DNA of 36,988 bases, from assembly GCA_965603365.1 (NCBI GenBank), contig CBFDCR010000050.1, positions 1 through 36,988 on the forward strand, read 5' to 3'. Below the pieces are notes generated by a model. That model was not told the origin of the DNA and ran no database searches. It saw nothing but the letters and a program-made list of their open reading frames with translations. Origin of the DNA: JAHELQ01 sp965603365 (GTDB lineage Bacteria > Acidobacteriota > Aminicenantia > UBA2199). Made by a program: the position numbers and the translations under genes. Of this stretch, positions 6,965 through 16,017 are shown piece after piece (within the stretch, counting starts at the first letter, position 1; each line of letters begins with the position of its first letter).

Positions 6965-8635
6965 TTATTGGTTTCCCATTAAGGTCTTTAGCTTTTCCGA
7001 TAATGTTTTAATACTGAAGGGTTTCTGGATAAAATCTTCTGCTCCGTTGTCCAGAATCGCCCGGGCCGGTCCATTGATGCCATAACCGCTGCTTACCAGT
7101 ACCTTTAAATCCGGTCGTGTTTTTTTTATGGAAGAATAGACTATTTCTCCGGGCATGTCGGGTAAACCGATATCCAGGATGGCCAGGTTTATGTTTCCGT
7201 CAAATGTGCGGACGATTTTTTCCGCTTCCCTGCCGGTTTCTGCCACCAGGACACGGTAGCCTAATTTTTCCAGGACTCTACGGGTGACATCTATGACGGT
7301 ATCATCATCTTCTATCAGTAAAACAGTTCCGGTTCCCGGAACCACCTCGGCTACAGGTTCCCTGGATTTTTTCTCCGGGGACTTTGCCAGTGGTACATAA
7401 ATCGTTACTCTGGTCCCTCTGTCTGGTTCGGAGTCCACCGAGATGGTGCCGTGATGATTCTGGATGATACCGTATACAGCCGCCATACTGAGGCCCCGTC
7501 CCCGAATTTTGGTGGTGAAGAAGGGTTCGAATATTCTGTTTCGGGTTTCTCTATCCATACCGATTCCTTCATCCTCAATGTCAATGCAGGCATAGGCACC
7601 TTTTTCCAGTTTGACGTTTGTGATTAACGACTTCCGGTCGGCTGCGATCTTTTTTACGGCAATCCTGATTTTTCCTCTGCCGCCCATTGCTTCTGCAGCA
7701 TTGTTCAATACGGCAGATAGTACCATCTGCATCTGGGTCATGTCGGCGTTGATATTGAATGGGGTATCGGGGAAGTCTGTTTCAATTTGAATGTGGGCAC
7801 CGATGTTGTATTGTATCAGGAGTAGGGCGGCATCAATAAAAGGTTGAAGGGCTAAATCTTGGGGTTGGTATTTTCCGCCCCTGGCATAGGCCAGCAATTG
7901 GTTGGTCAGGCTGGCCATTTGCTGGACCGAGGTCTTCATGGGTTCAGTAAATTTCATGGTAGTTTCATTATTTCCCATTTCCAGTTGCAGTAGTTCGATA
8001 TTGGCAGTAATTCCCACCAGGGCGTTGTTAAAATTATGGGCGATCCCGCCGGCTAAGGTGGCGATGGCCTGGGTCATCTGGGACTGAATGAGCTGCTGTC
8101 TCATCTTTTCCTTCTCCCTTTCCGCTTGTTTGCGTTCTTCTATTTCCAGCTTCAGTTGCTGGTTTATACGTTCCAGTTCGGCAGTACGCTCCTTCACCCG
8201 CTGTTCCAATTCATCGTGGGCTTTTTGCAGTGCCTCTTCTGCTTTTTTGCGTTCCTTCTCGGACTGGTGCCTGTTCAGGGCCATTTCGACCCCGGTATGC
8301 AATTCTCTCTTGTTGATCGGCTTCAGTATATATCCATAGGGATCGGTGGCCTTTGCCCGCTTAATCATTTTGTCGTCGGCATAAGCCGTAACAAATATAA
8401 CGGGTATGTCGAGTCGGGTTTTAATCTGTCGGGCGGCATCTATACCGTCCAATTTCCCCTTGATTTTGATGTCCATCAACACCAGGTCCGGCTTTAGTTC
8501 CTCGGCCTTCTGGATGGCTTCTTCACCGGAGGAGGCCTGCCCCAGGACTTGATAGTCCATGTTCTTCAACTTTTTTTCGATGTCCAACCCAACTATGGCT
8601 TCATCCTCGACAATTAAGATTTTAGGGTCTGCCAT
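6965..8635 (-). CDS. Hybrid sensor kinase, REC-HK-REC
   Basis: This 556-residue soluble protein has an N-terminal receiver (residues 1-120, phospho-acceptor Asp55 in LVLMDIKIKG), a coiled coil (about 125-185) and a HisKA domain with His200 in GGIAHNFNNAL. Next comes the ATPase domain (N-box NNAAEAM, G1 DEGIGM, G2 GRGLSMAAVYG), then a C-terminal receiver (Asp488 in LAILDIGLPD). It has no membrane span or sensor domain, so input probably comes by phosphotransfer to the first receiver. The G2 box has Ser where the paralogue at 10720-12240 has Gly. It is about 50-60% alike to that paralogue by eye. The gene is monocistronic with a promoter at 8716-8744. Confidence 0.92.
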   Translation of the reverse strand: MADPKILIVEDEAIVGLDIEKKLKNMDYQVLGQASSGEEAIQKAEELKPDLVLMDIKIKGKLDGIDAARQIKTRLDIPVIFVTAYADDKMIKRAKATDPYGYILKPINKRELHTGVEMALNRHQSEKERKKAEEALQKAHDELEQRVKERTAELERINQQLKLEIEERKQAEREKEKMRQQLIQSQMTQAIATLAGGIAHNFNNALVGITANIELLQLEMGNNETTMKFTEPMKTSVQQMASLTNQLLAYARGGKYQPQDLALQPFIDAALLLIQYNIGAHIQIETDFPDTPFNINADMTQMQMVLSAVLNNAAEAMGGRGKIRIAVKKIAADRKSLITNVKLEKGAYACIDIEDEGIGMDRETRNRIFEPFFTTKIRGRGLSMAAVYGIIQNHHGTISVDSEPDRGTRVTIYVPLAKSPEKKSREPVAEVVPGTGTVLLIEDDDTVIDVTRRVLEKLGYRVLVAETGREAEKIVRTFDGNINLAILDIGLPDMPGEIVYSSIKKTRPDLKVLVSSGYGINGPARAILDNGAEDFIQKPFSIKTLSEKLKTLMGNQ

Positions 8636-8715
8636 TTTAGCCTTCCTCTGTCGCCGGTATGCACAATATGTCTTTTCAAAACAATGTGTAAGGAGCTCAT
8701 TTAAGTTGTGGAACT

Positions 8716-8744
8716 ATTATAAATGAATTTGAAGTGAAATACAA
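8716..8744 (-). promoter_or_regulatory. Promoter of the first hybrid kinase gene
   Basis: On the minus strand TTGTAT (plus 8739-8744), 17 bp and TATAAT (plus 8716-8721). The spacer and flanks closely match the promoter at 14459-14487 of the paralogous kinase operon, so both transcripts are probably co-controlled. Confidence 0.75.
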
Positions 8745-8779
8745 ATGAAAGAGAGGGAAAAATAGTATCAAACTAAAGA

Positions 8780-8808
8780 TTGAAATTTTTATTAATTTGG
8801 GGTATAGT
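8780..8808 (+). promoter_or_regulatory. Promoter of the AOR gene
   Basis: TTGAAA (8780-8785), 17 bp and TATAGT (8803-8808). The start of transcription would fall near 8815, which excludes the in-frame TTG at 8780 as a start codon and supports the ATG at 8849. Confidence 0.7.
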
Positions 8809-8848
8809 CTTGAGACTATTATGGTTAGAAATGACAAGGAAGTTTAAG

Positions 8849-10723
8849 ATGAAGGACATTGTCGGTACGGCCAATCGGGTGCTGGAGATTAACCTGGGCA
8901 CTCGAGAGGTGAAGGCGTTCAGGATTTCGATGCAGGAGCGGCGGCTTTACCTGGGGGGCAAGGGGTTGGGGCTTAAGTATCTGCACGAACGGCTGTACCC
9001 GGGTATTGAGCCATTGGCAGGGGAAAATGTGCTGGCTTTCTTCATGGGGGTGTTGATGGGAACCGGTGCACCCTGCAGCGGCCGTTTTGCCGCGGTGACC
9101 AAATCGCCCCTTACCGGGATCATGGTCTCCTCTTCCTGCGGCGGTCCCTTTGGCATGGCCTATAAGACCGCCGGTTACGATGGACTCTTGATCGGCGGCC
9201 GATCTTCAAAACCTGTCTATCTGGTTATCGATGCCGAAGGCGTGAAGTTTGAGGATGCCGCCCATCTGTGGGGCAAGGACACGGTGGAGACCCAGGAAAA
9301 CCTCCGGCTGGGTAAAAAGGATGGCGCCCTGGTGATCGGACCGGCCGGTGAAAACAGGGTCCTGTATGCCAATATTGCTTCGGGAGAGCGCTATTTCGGC
9401 CGGGGGGGGATGGGTGCGGTCATGGGGGCCAAGAATCTCAAGGCAGTGGTGGCCGGGGGCGGTACGTATAAAATCATACCCAGGCATGCGGAAGTCTTTG
9501 GCAACATTCAAAAGGAGGCGGCCCGGAAGATTAACGCCAATCTATTTACGGCTCACCGGTACCGAAAATACGGCACCGCCGCCAATTTCAAATACTGCAA
9601 CCAAGGAGGCATACTGCCGGTTTTTAACTTTAGCGCCGGCAGCCATGAACGGGCGGACGAGGTGTCGGGGGAGGCGATGATAGAAAAATACCGGGCCCGC
9701 CCCAGTACTTGCATCCCCTGTTCGATCCTGTGCGGTCATAAGGGCGTCCATAGTGATGGCCGTATTCATAAAATCCCGGAGTATGAAACCACCGCACTGC
9801 TGGGGCCCAACCTGGGGATCTTCGATACCGATTGCATCAGCCGCTGGAATGATCGTTGTGGTCAACTGGGAATGGATACCATATCCACCGGCGTAACCCT
9901 CTCTTATGTGATGGAGGCAGGTGAAAAGGGTATACTGAAGACAGACCTTAGGTTTGGCTCCCCGGACGGCATCGATGAGATGCTGGCGGATATCGCCTGT
10001 CGCCGGGGGATAGGTGATGAACTGGCCAACGGCAGCCGCTGGTTGTCACGAAAATATGGAGGGGAGGCGTTTGCCATGCAGGTTAAGGGCATGGAGATGC
10101 CGGCCTATGATCCCCGGGGGTCGTTTGGCCAGGGACTCTCTTATGCGGTGGCCAACCGGGGCCCCTGCCACCTGTCGGCTACCACTTTTGCCTTAGAGGT
10201 TTTGTTAGGCTACCTGAACCCCTATACCACCCGGGCCAAGGCGAAGTTTGTCCACTTTTTCGAGGCCCTCTATTGTGTCGTCAATTCCTTGCACCTATGC
10301 CAATTTGCTACCTTTGCCGTCATCATGGAGGCAATAGCCGCCAAATACACGCCGAAGCCGCTTCTCCGTTTTGCCATGCAGAATTTGCCGGGCCTGGCCC
10401 TCAAGATGCTTGACGTGCGCCTTTTAGGCAGATTTTTTGGGGCCATTACCGGAATAGAACTGTCCCGGAAGGAGTTGTTGAAGGCCGGTCACCGCATCCA
10501 TACCTTAGAGCGCTGGCTGAATAATCGGGAGGGGATTTCCCGCAAGGATGATACCCTGCCGGCCCGTTTTTTACAGGAGGGTAGGGGAGACGATCCCCGT
10601 GGTATAACCGTGCCCCTCGAGAGAATGCTGAATCAATATTATAAAATCAGGGGGTATGACCATAACGGCATCCCCACAAAAAATACCCTTGAGAAATTCG
10701 ATATTGTGGATCTTTCTGTTTAA
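8849..10723 (+). CDS. Aldehyde:ferredoxin oxidoreductase family protein
   Basis: This 624-residue tungsto- or molybdopterin enzyme oxidises aldehydes to acids with ferredoxin as acceptor, in the cytoplasm of anaerobes. Evidence includes the N-terminal LEINLGTREVK and GGKGLGLKYL segments, the cofactor-binding GRGGMGAVMGAKNLKAVV, the cluster motif CIPCSILC (C-x2-C-x3-C) and the fourth cluster Cys in NSLHLC. In characterised AORs this last motif is DxxGLC; here Asp is Asn and Gly is His, so proton transfer or substrate range may differ. AAGGA at 8836-8840 supports the ATG at 8849. Its stop codon shares TTAA with the stop of the convergent kinase gene. No ferredoxin or MoaD gene is nearby. The substrate is unknown. 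Confidence 0.9.
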   Translation: MKDIVGTANRVLEINLGTREVKAFRISMQERRLYLGGKGLGLKYLHERLYPGIEPLAGENVLAFFMGVLMGTGAPCSGRFAAVTKSPLTGIMVSSSCGGPFGMAYKTAGYDGLLIGGRSSKPVYLVIDAEGVKFEDAAHLWGKDTVETQENLRLGKKDGALVIGPAGENRVLYANIASGERYFGRGGMGAVMGAKNLKAVVAGGGTYKIIPRHAEVFGNIQKEAARKINANLFTAHRYRKYGTAANFKYCNQGGILPVFNFSAGSHERADEVSGEAMIEKYRARPSTCIPCSILCGHKGVHSDGRIHKIPEYETTALLGPNLGIFDTDCISRWNDRCGQLGMDTISTGVTLSYVMEAGEKGILKTDLRFGSPDGIDEMLADIACRRGIGDELANGSRWLSRKYGGEAFAMQVKGMEMPAYDPRGSFGQGLSYAVANRGPCHLSATTFALEVLLGYLNPYTTRAKAKFVHFFEALYCVVNSLHLCQFATFAVIMEAIAAKYTPKPLLRFAMQNLPGLALKMLDVRLLGRFFGAITGIELSRKELLKAGHRIHTLERWLNNREGISRKDDTLPARFLQEGRGDDPRGITVPLERMLNQYYKIRGYDHNGIPTKNTLEKFDIVDLSV

Positions 10724-12240
10724 CCGCTTTCCAATACCGTCTTCACCTTTCTCGAAAGTGTTTCGAGGGTAAAGGGTTTCTGGATAAACTCTTCGGCACC
10801 GGCATCCAGGATTTCCCGGGCCGGCCCGTCAATGGAATACCCGCTGTAGACCAATACTTTCAGGTTCGGACGGGCTGTTTTAAGCAGGGGGAAGACCTGG
10901 TTGCCCGGGATGTCCGGTAAGGCGATGTCCAGGATGGCCAGATCGATATTCTCCGGGAATGTCTGGACGATTTTTTCTGCTTCGCTGCCGTTTTTGGCCA
11001 CCAGAACCCGGTAACCCAGTTTTTCCAACACTTTTAAGGTTACATTGATGACGGTATCTTCATCCTCTATCAACAACACGGTTCCGGTGCCGTGGACGAT
11101 CCCCTGTTCGGGCTCTGACGGTTCTTTTGGCCCGGGAGTGACCCGGGGTAAATAGATATTGACCGTGGCTCCTTTGCCCGGGGCGGAATCTACCGAGATG
11201 CGGCCGTGATGATTCTGGATAATGCCGTATACAGCCGCCATGCCCAGGCCCCGTCCGCGACCTTTGGTGGAGAAGAAGGGTTCGAAGATCCTGTTTCGGG
11301 TCTCCTCATCCATGCCGATTCCCTCATCTTCTATGCTGATGCAGGCACAGCAGCCCCGGCCCACCTCTACTTTTTTCACGGTAATGCGGATATTACCGCT
11401 GCCCTCCATGGCCTCTGAAGAGTTGGTCAGTATGGCGGATAGTACCATCTGCATCTGGGTCATATCGGCTTCGATGTGCAGCGGCTGGCTGGGTAGATCT
11501 ATTTTAATTTGAACGTTGGTGCCGATGCTGTACTGCAGCAAACTTCGAGCTGCATCAATAAAAGGCTTTAAGGATATGTTCTTGGGTTGGTACTTTCCGC
11601 CCCTGGCATAGGCCAGCAATTGATTGGTCAAATTGGTCATGCGCCGGACCGAGGACCTCATGGGTCTGGCAAATTTCATTACGGTTTCATTATCCTCCAG
11701 TTCCATCTCCAGCAGATCGATGCTTCCGGAGATCCCCACCAGGGCATTGTTAAAGTTGTGGGCAATCCCGCCCGCTAAGTTGGCAATGGCCTGGGTGGTT
11801 TGGGCCTGCATGAGCTGCTCCTGCATCTTTTCCTTTTCCGCCACTTCCTGCCGGCGATCCATGTCCAACTTATGCTTGTAAAGCGCCATCTCTACCGTTG
11901 CCCGCAGTCCATTTTCGTTGATGGGTTTGAGTAAATATCCGAATGGTTGGCTGTCTTTGACCCGCTCGATCGTTTTTTCATCCACATGGGCGGTGGCAAA
12001 GACGACGGGGATATCGAATTGGCTTTTGATTTGATTGGCGGCATCGATGCCATCCAATTCGCCTTCGATTTCAATATCCATTAATACCAGATCCGGCTTC
12101 AATTGGCCGACTTTCTGGATCGCCCCCTCACCGGAAGAGGCATAACCGGTAACCTTGTAGCCCATGCTTTTCAATTTTTCTTCTATATCCATGCGAACCA
12201 CCGCTTCATCTTCTACGATTAGAATTTCAGGATGTGCCAT
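10720..12240 (-). CDS. Hybrid sensor kinase, REC-HK-REC (paralogue)
   Basis: This 506-residue paralogue of the 6965-8635 product has a first receiver with Asp55 (LVLMDIEIEG), a shortened coiled coil, His161 in GGIAHNFNNAL, and an ATPase domain (DEGIGM, GRGLGMAAVYG). The C-terminal receiver has Asp438 in LAILDIALPD. It is 50 residues shorter than its paralogue, all in the coiled coil. It lies 23 bp after the TPR-PAS-histidine kinase gene, so that membrane kinase is the natural phosphodonor for its first receiver. Its 3' end overlaps the convergent AOR gene by four bases (10720-10723). Confidence 0.92.
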   Translation of the reverse strand: MAHPEILIVEDEAVVRMDIEEKLKSMGYKVTGYASSGEGAIQKVGQLKPDLVLMDIEIEGELDGIDAANQIKSQFDIPVVFATAHVDEKTIERVKDSQPFGYLLKPINENGLRATVEMALYKHKLDMDRRQEVAEKEKMQEQLMQAQTTQAIANLAGGIAHNFNNALVGISGSIDLLEMELEDNETVMKFARPMRSSVRRMTNLTNQLLAYARGGKYQPKNISLKPFIDAARSLLQYSIGTNVQIKIDLPSQPLHIEADMTQMQMVLSAILTNSSEAMEGSGNIRITVKKVEVGRGCCACISIEDEGIGMDEETRNRIFEPFFSTKGRGRGLGMAAVYGIIQNHHGRISVDSAPGKGATVNIYLPRVTPGPKEPSEPEQGIVHGTGTVLLIEDEDTVINVTLKVLEKLGYRVLVAKNGSEAEKIVQTFPENIDLAILDIALPDIPGNQVFPLLKTARPNLKVLVYSGYSIDGPAREILDAGAEEFIQKPFTLETLSRKVKTVLESG

Positions 12241-12263
12241 GGTTTTCTCCTGACCGAAGAGCC

Positions 12264-14444
12264 TTATCCAGTAAAGGTAATTTCATATATTGTTCCCTTT
12301 TCGGCCTTCATCTGTACATTTCCCTGCAATTGCTCCACCAGATTGTATATTAAACGTATCCCCAGAGAACCGGCTTTTTCTAAACCAAAATCTGCGGGCA
12401 TACCAATACCGTTGTCCTCTACGATTAGACTATATTTATCCCCATTTTCCCGGCAGAAGGAGATGTGAATCTCCCCGTTTCCATTGGCCGGGAAGGCATG
12501 CTTGAGGGAGTTGGAGATTATCTCGTTCAAAATTAATCCACAGGGGATCATTTTATCGATGCCCAGTCTTATATGATCGACATTCAATTTCAACTTGATG
12601 GTTTCTGCCCTTACCTGATAATTGCTGAATAGGCTGTTGGCCAATTTTTTTATATACTCTGTAGCATCGATTTCTGCCAGATCCCTGGATCGATACAACG
12701 AATCATGGATCAAGGCCATCGATTCGATCCGATTTTGACTCTCTTTAAACAACTCCAGCGTCTCTCTGTGTTTGACTTTTTTAGATTGCAGCGCCAGAAG
12801 GCTGGAGATAATTTGCATGTTGTTCTTAACCCGGTGGTGAATTTCTTTTAGCAGCAGTTCCTTTTCCCTGAGGGAGGCGCGGATTTTTTCTTCCGCCTTC
12901 TTACGCTCGCTGATATCCCGGGCCACCACACATACCACATCCTTATCGGAATAACGGATGAGATCCGCCCTCACCGAAACCGGGAGTATGGTGCCGTCCT
13001 GGCGGCGATAGCGCCGTTCCCCCAGATCGGCAAAGCTGTAGCGGACGATTTTTTGAATTTTTTCGTCCACATCATTTATCGAGTGGTCCAGGAGGTCATA
13101 TAAAGTCATATTTAAAATCTCCTCCCGTTTATAGCCGATCAGGCTTAAAAATGCCGGGTTGACCTCCAGGATTTGCCGGGAATATAGATCCACCAGGAAT
13201 ATGCATTCGTTACTCTGTTCGATCACCGCCCGGTAGCGTTCTTCGCTGCCTTTCAACAGTTCATTTTTTTTGCGGATGTGGTAATAGGCCCGCAAAATGA
13301 TGATGATGAAAACCAATGCCAGGATTGAACCGCCGATAAGGAAGTTGCGGAACTGCTTCTGGGCGTCTAGCTCTAAAGACTGTAATGCCTTTTCATGTTC
13401 CAGCCGGGCGATCTCTTTTTCCTTCTTTTCGGACTCAAATTTTGTCTGCATCTCGGCAATCTTTTTGCCGATTGTCTCGTTGAAAATTTTATCTTTCTCT
13501 GCTGAAAAGAGTTTATGATACTCAAGGGCCTTTTTAAGGTTACCCATCTCCCCATACAGTTGGGATAAATATTCATACCTGTTTCTCAGGATATTTTTGG
13601 CCTCGATTTTTTTGGCCAGGTCCATGCTCCGGGTCGTATACCGCAAGGCCTGTTTATAGTCTTTCATGGCGCCGTAGACTTCGCCTATGTTGCCCAGTGT
13701 GATGGCTATTCCAGTCTGGTAACCGATTTCTTCCATGATTTTCAGTGATTTTGCATAATTTTTCAGGGCGTTTTGATACTCTTTTTTGACATCGTAAATC
13801 AAACCGATATTGTTTAAGGCGGCTGATATACCCTCTTTATCGTCGATTTCTTCTTTAATTTTGAGGGACCTCTGGTAGAATTCCAATGCTTGATCATATT
13901 TTTCCTGGTACCAGTAGTTGACACCGATGCCGTTCAGGGTCATGGATAACATTTCCAAATCGTCTATCTCCTGGGCCTTGCTTTTCGATTTTATCAGGTA
14001 TTCCAGCGCGGTATCGTAGTTTCTCAGGCCTTGATGAACGGTGGCAATCCTGTTCAAACACAGGGCCACGCCTTTGCCGTCGGCTATTTTTTCCTTTATA
14101 GGTAGTGATTTCAGATAATATTCCAGTGCTTTATCGAATTCGTTCAGATGGAGATACACCCTGCCGATGTTGATCAAGGCGTCCGACATTCCCGGCCGGT
14201 CATCTAATTTCCTTGACATTGACAGCGCCCGGAAGGCAAGATCCAGGCTTCGACGAGTAGAATCGGGCATATAGGCTTCTGCCAACTCATTCAAGATCTT
14301 GACTTTTTCGGCCCCGGCGACCCTGGCTAATTTTGCCTTGAGATCGTCGATCCTGGTTTTGGCAAACCGATGGCCGCCCCCTGCCACAATGATCATTAGA
14401 AATACCAAAAAACAGATTTTCACATAACGGTCTTTGGGTTTCAT
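12264..14444 (-). CDS. TPR-PAS sensor histidine kinase (HisKA_2 type)
   Basis: This 726-residue membrane kinase has an N-terminal anchor or signal (about 8-24) and about seven TPR units (about 45-320, for example NEFDKALEYYLKSLPIKEKI) likely outside the membrane. A linker helix (KIAEMQTKFESEKKEKEIA), a membrane span (about 367-386) and a PAS domain (about 400-515, ERYRAVIEQSNECIFLVD) follow. Next are a HisKA_2 phospho-acceptor region (EIHHRVKNNMQIISSLL, His536/537) and a HATPase domain (NEIISNSLKHAFP, DNGIGMP). HisKA_2 kinases often feed response regulators encoded beside them, here the hybrid kinase 23 bp downstream. The N-terminal layout matches the Ser/Thr kinase at 23735-25843, so two output types share one sensor plan. 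Confidence 0.92.
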   Translation of the reverse strand: MKPKDRYVKICFLVFLMIIVAGGGHRFAKTRIDDLKAKLARVAGAEKVKILNELAEAYMPDSTRRSLDLAFRALSMSRKLDDRPGMSDALINIGRVYLHLNEFDKALEYYLKSLPIKEKIADGKGVALCLNRIATVHQGLRNYDTALEYLIKSKSKAQEIDDLEMLSMTLNGIGVNYWYQEKYDQALEFYQRSLKIKEEIDDKEGISAALNNIGLIYDVKKEYQNALKNYAKSLKIMEEIGYQTGIAITLGNIGEVYGAMKDYKQALRYTTRSMDLAKKIEAKNILRNRYEYLSQLYGEMGNLKKALEYHKLFSAEKDKIFNETIGKKIAEMQTKFESEKKEKEIARLEHEKALQSLELDAQKQFRNFLIGGSILALVFIIIILRAYYHIRKKNELLKGSEERYRAVIEQSNECIFLVDLYSRQILEVNPAFLSLIGYKREEILNMTLYDLLDHSINDVDEKIQKIVRYSFADLGERRYRRQDGTILPVSVRADLIRYSDKDVVCVVARDISERKKAEEKIRASLREKELLLKEIHHRVKNNMQIISSLLALQSKKVKHRETLELFKESQNRIESMALIHDSLYRSRDLAEIDATEYIKKLANSLFSNYQVRAETIKLKLNVDHIRLGIDKMIPCGLILNEIISNSLKHAFPANGNGEIHISFCRENGDKYSLIVEDNGIGMPADFGLEKAGSLGIRLIYNLVEQLQGNVQMKAEKGTIYEITFTG

Positions 14445-14458
14445 CTTATCTTGCCCCT

Positions 14459-14487
14459 AATTATAAGGGAATTTTAATTGAAATACA
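14459..14487 (-). promoter_or_regulatory. Promoter of the TPR-PAS kinase operon
   Basis: On the minus strand TTGTAT (plus 14482-14487), 17 bp and TATAAT (plus 14459-14464). The transcript would begin about 8 nt before the start codon, so the leader is very short. The sequence is nearly the same as 8716-8744. Confidence 0.7.
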
Positions 14488-14528
14488 AATATTAAAATAG
14501 GTACGGATGAACTGTTTTCATCTGGATT

Positions 14529-15872
14529 TTATGTTAGGGTCAATGTTTGATGGGCAGCCGTTAACAATCCGTGGATGGGCACCCCAAAAGGACATGCCTG
14601 CTGGCAGTATCCGGCACAGGCTTCACAGCCCTCGGCTTTTTCTCCTTTTAATGCCGCATATTGCCTCATGGCTGCTTTTTCCCTGCCCTGGGCCCTGAAA
14701 TAGTGGAGATAGCGCATGATCGTGTTGACCGGCACTCCCTCCGGACACCGGTATTCACAAAGGCCGCAGGCGTGGCGGCAGTAAAATGGGCCGAAATTTG
14801 TTTTATATATATCCAGGGCTTGCTTGTCAACGGCATCGAGCCGGGAACCGGAAAGGGAAACGTAGGCTTCCAGTTGCTCAAAATCCTTGATACTGAAAGT
14901 AACCGAATGCACACCCGGGTGGCCCAGAACAAATTTGATGGCTGCATCCCGCATCTGTTTATAACCCTGCAATTTGTATTTCCGTTTAAACGCTTCTGCT
15001 TGATCCATCCTTTTTTTGTATAGGTCCAGCCGTAATCGAAGCCTGTCCGGGATGTCTTTCCCCTCATCTTCCCTCTCTTTTACATATTCCGCCAGCTCGA
15101 TGTGTTCCAGCACCGGATTGACCTTCATCAGGATGGCGCCTATATTCTTTTCCTGAAATACCTTCAAGATATTCTCCCCCATCTTCCGCTGGAGGAAATT
15201 GTACACGAACAGGGCCACATCGAATCGGCCGTCATGGGCGGCGGCCGTCATGATTTTTCCCATGTCCTGATACTCGTGCCGGTATTGGCTGCCGTGGTTG
15301 GAAAGACCGCAAAACCGCACCTTTCCCTCGGCCTTGAGCTCTTTGACCGCCGCATGAAACCCTTCGGCCTTCAACACTTCTAACGTCGGTGTGCCGTGGA
15401 TCATCAAGCAATCGATGTAATCGGTCTGCAATCTCTCTAAGCATTTGCGGGTTCTCTCTTTGATTTCGGCTTTCGTTACCTGGGGCCGGAAACCCAGCTT
15501 GGTGGTAATAAAGATGGATTTCCGATCATATTCTTTAAGGGCTTTTCCGATGTTTCGTTCCGATTGTCCCCGTAAATAACTTTCTGCCGTGTCGATGTAG
15601 TTGATGCCGGCATCCAGGGCCGCCTTCACCAGGGCGGGTGTGGTCAATTCCACTCCGCCCAGGCCGATATCCGATACCTTAAAACCGGTCCGCCCCAGGG
15701 TGCGGTATCCCCGGATTTTTTTTAGATCATTTTCCGGATCATTGCCCGGCTTAAAGTCAAGGGGGCCTTTTATGAACCTGAATCCCGCAAAGGCGGCGAT
15801 AGAACCGCCGATGAAACCCCGCCTGTTGATAAGACTTTGACCGCTGCCGTTGAATTCATTTTCCCGTTTCAT
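14529..15872 (-). CDS. Tat-exported aldo/keto reductase with ferredoxin-type C-terminus
   Basis: This 447-residue protein starts with a twin-arginine signal (NRRGFIGGSIAAFAGF, residues 16-31). An aldo/keto reductase barrel follows: YRTLGRTGFKVSDIGLGG, catalytic Asp94 and Tyr99 in YIDTAESY, Lys125 in TKLG and His159 in MIHG. The C-terminal 90 residues carry two Cys clusters (C-x3-C-x2-C-x3-CP near CRHACGLCEYRCPEG and GCEACAGYCQQACPFG), expected to hold [4Fe-4S] centres. Such fusions are common in anaerobes, with unknown substrates. The ATG at 15872 is preferred over 15905 because GAGG lies just upstream and the Tat signal is then N-terminal. It is probably folded with its cofactors and then exported. 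Confidence 0.88.
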   Translation of the reverse strand: MKRENEFNGSGQSLINRRGFIGGSIAAFAGFRFIKGPLDFKPGNDPENDLKKIRGYRTLGRTGFKVSDIGLGGVELTTPALVKAALDAGINYIDTAESYLRGQSERNIGKALKEYDRKSIFITTKLGFRPQVTKAEIKERTRKCLERLQTDYIDCLMIHGTPTLEVLKAEGFHAAVKELKAEGKVRFCGLSNHGSQYRHEYQDMGKIMTAAAHDGRFDVALFVYNFLQRKMGENILKVFQEKNIGAILMKVNPVLEHIELAEYVKEREDEGKDIPDRLRLRLDLYKKRMDQAEAFKRKYKLQGYKQMRDAAIKFVLGHPGVHSVTFSIKDFEQLEAYVSLSGSRLDAVDKQALDIYKTNFGPFYCRHACGLCEYRCPEGVPVNTIMRYLHYFRAQGREKAAMRQYAALKGEKAEGCEACAGYCQQACPFGVPIHGLLTAAHQTLTLT

Positions 15873-16017
15873 TGTGCACCTCGTATCGTCTATGTTTTGA
15901 AACACAAAATCATTTTTTCGGTTTAAGTCAGTGTATAATCATTGAGCCTTCAATATTAATTATACGTCGAGATGGCGGTTAAGTTTTAAGTCCAGGGCAA
16001 TACCTTTTTGGTTTGCC

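Noticed and set aside
8780..8848. N-terminal extension of the AOR gene from a TTG at 8780
   Set aside because: The TTG is inside the -35 box of a good promoter (8780-8808), and AAGGA is placed for the ATG at 8849.
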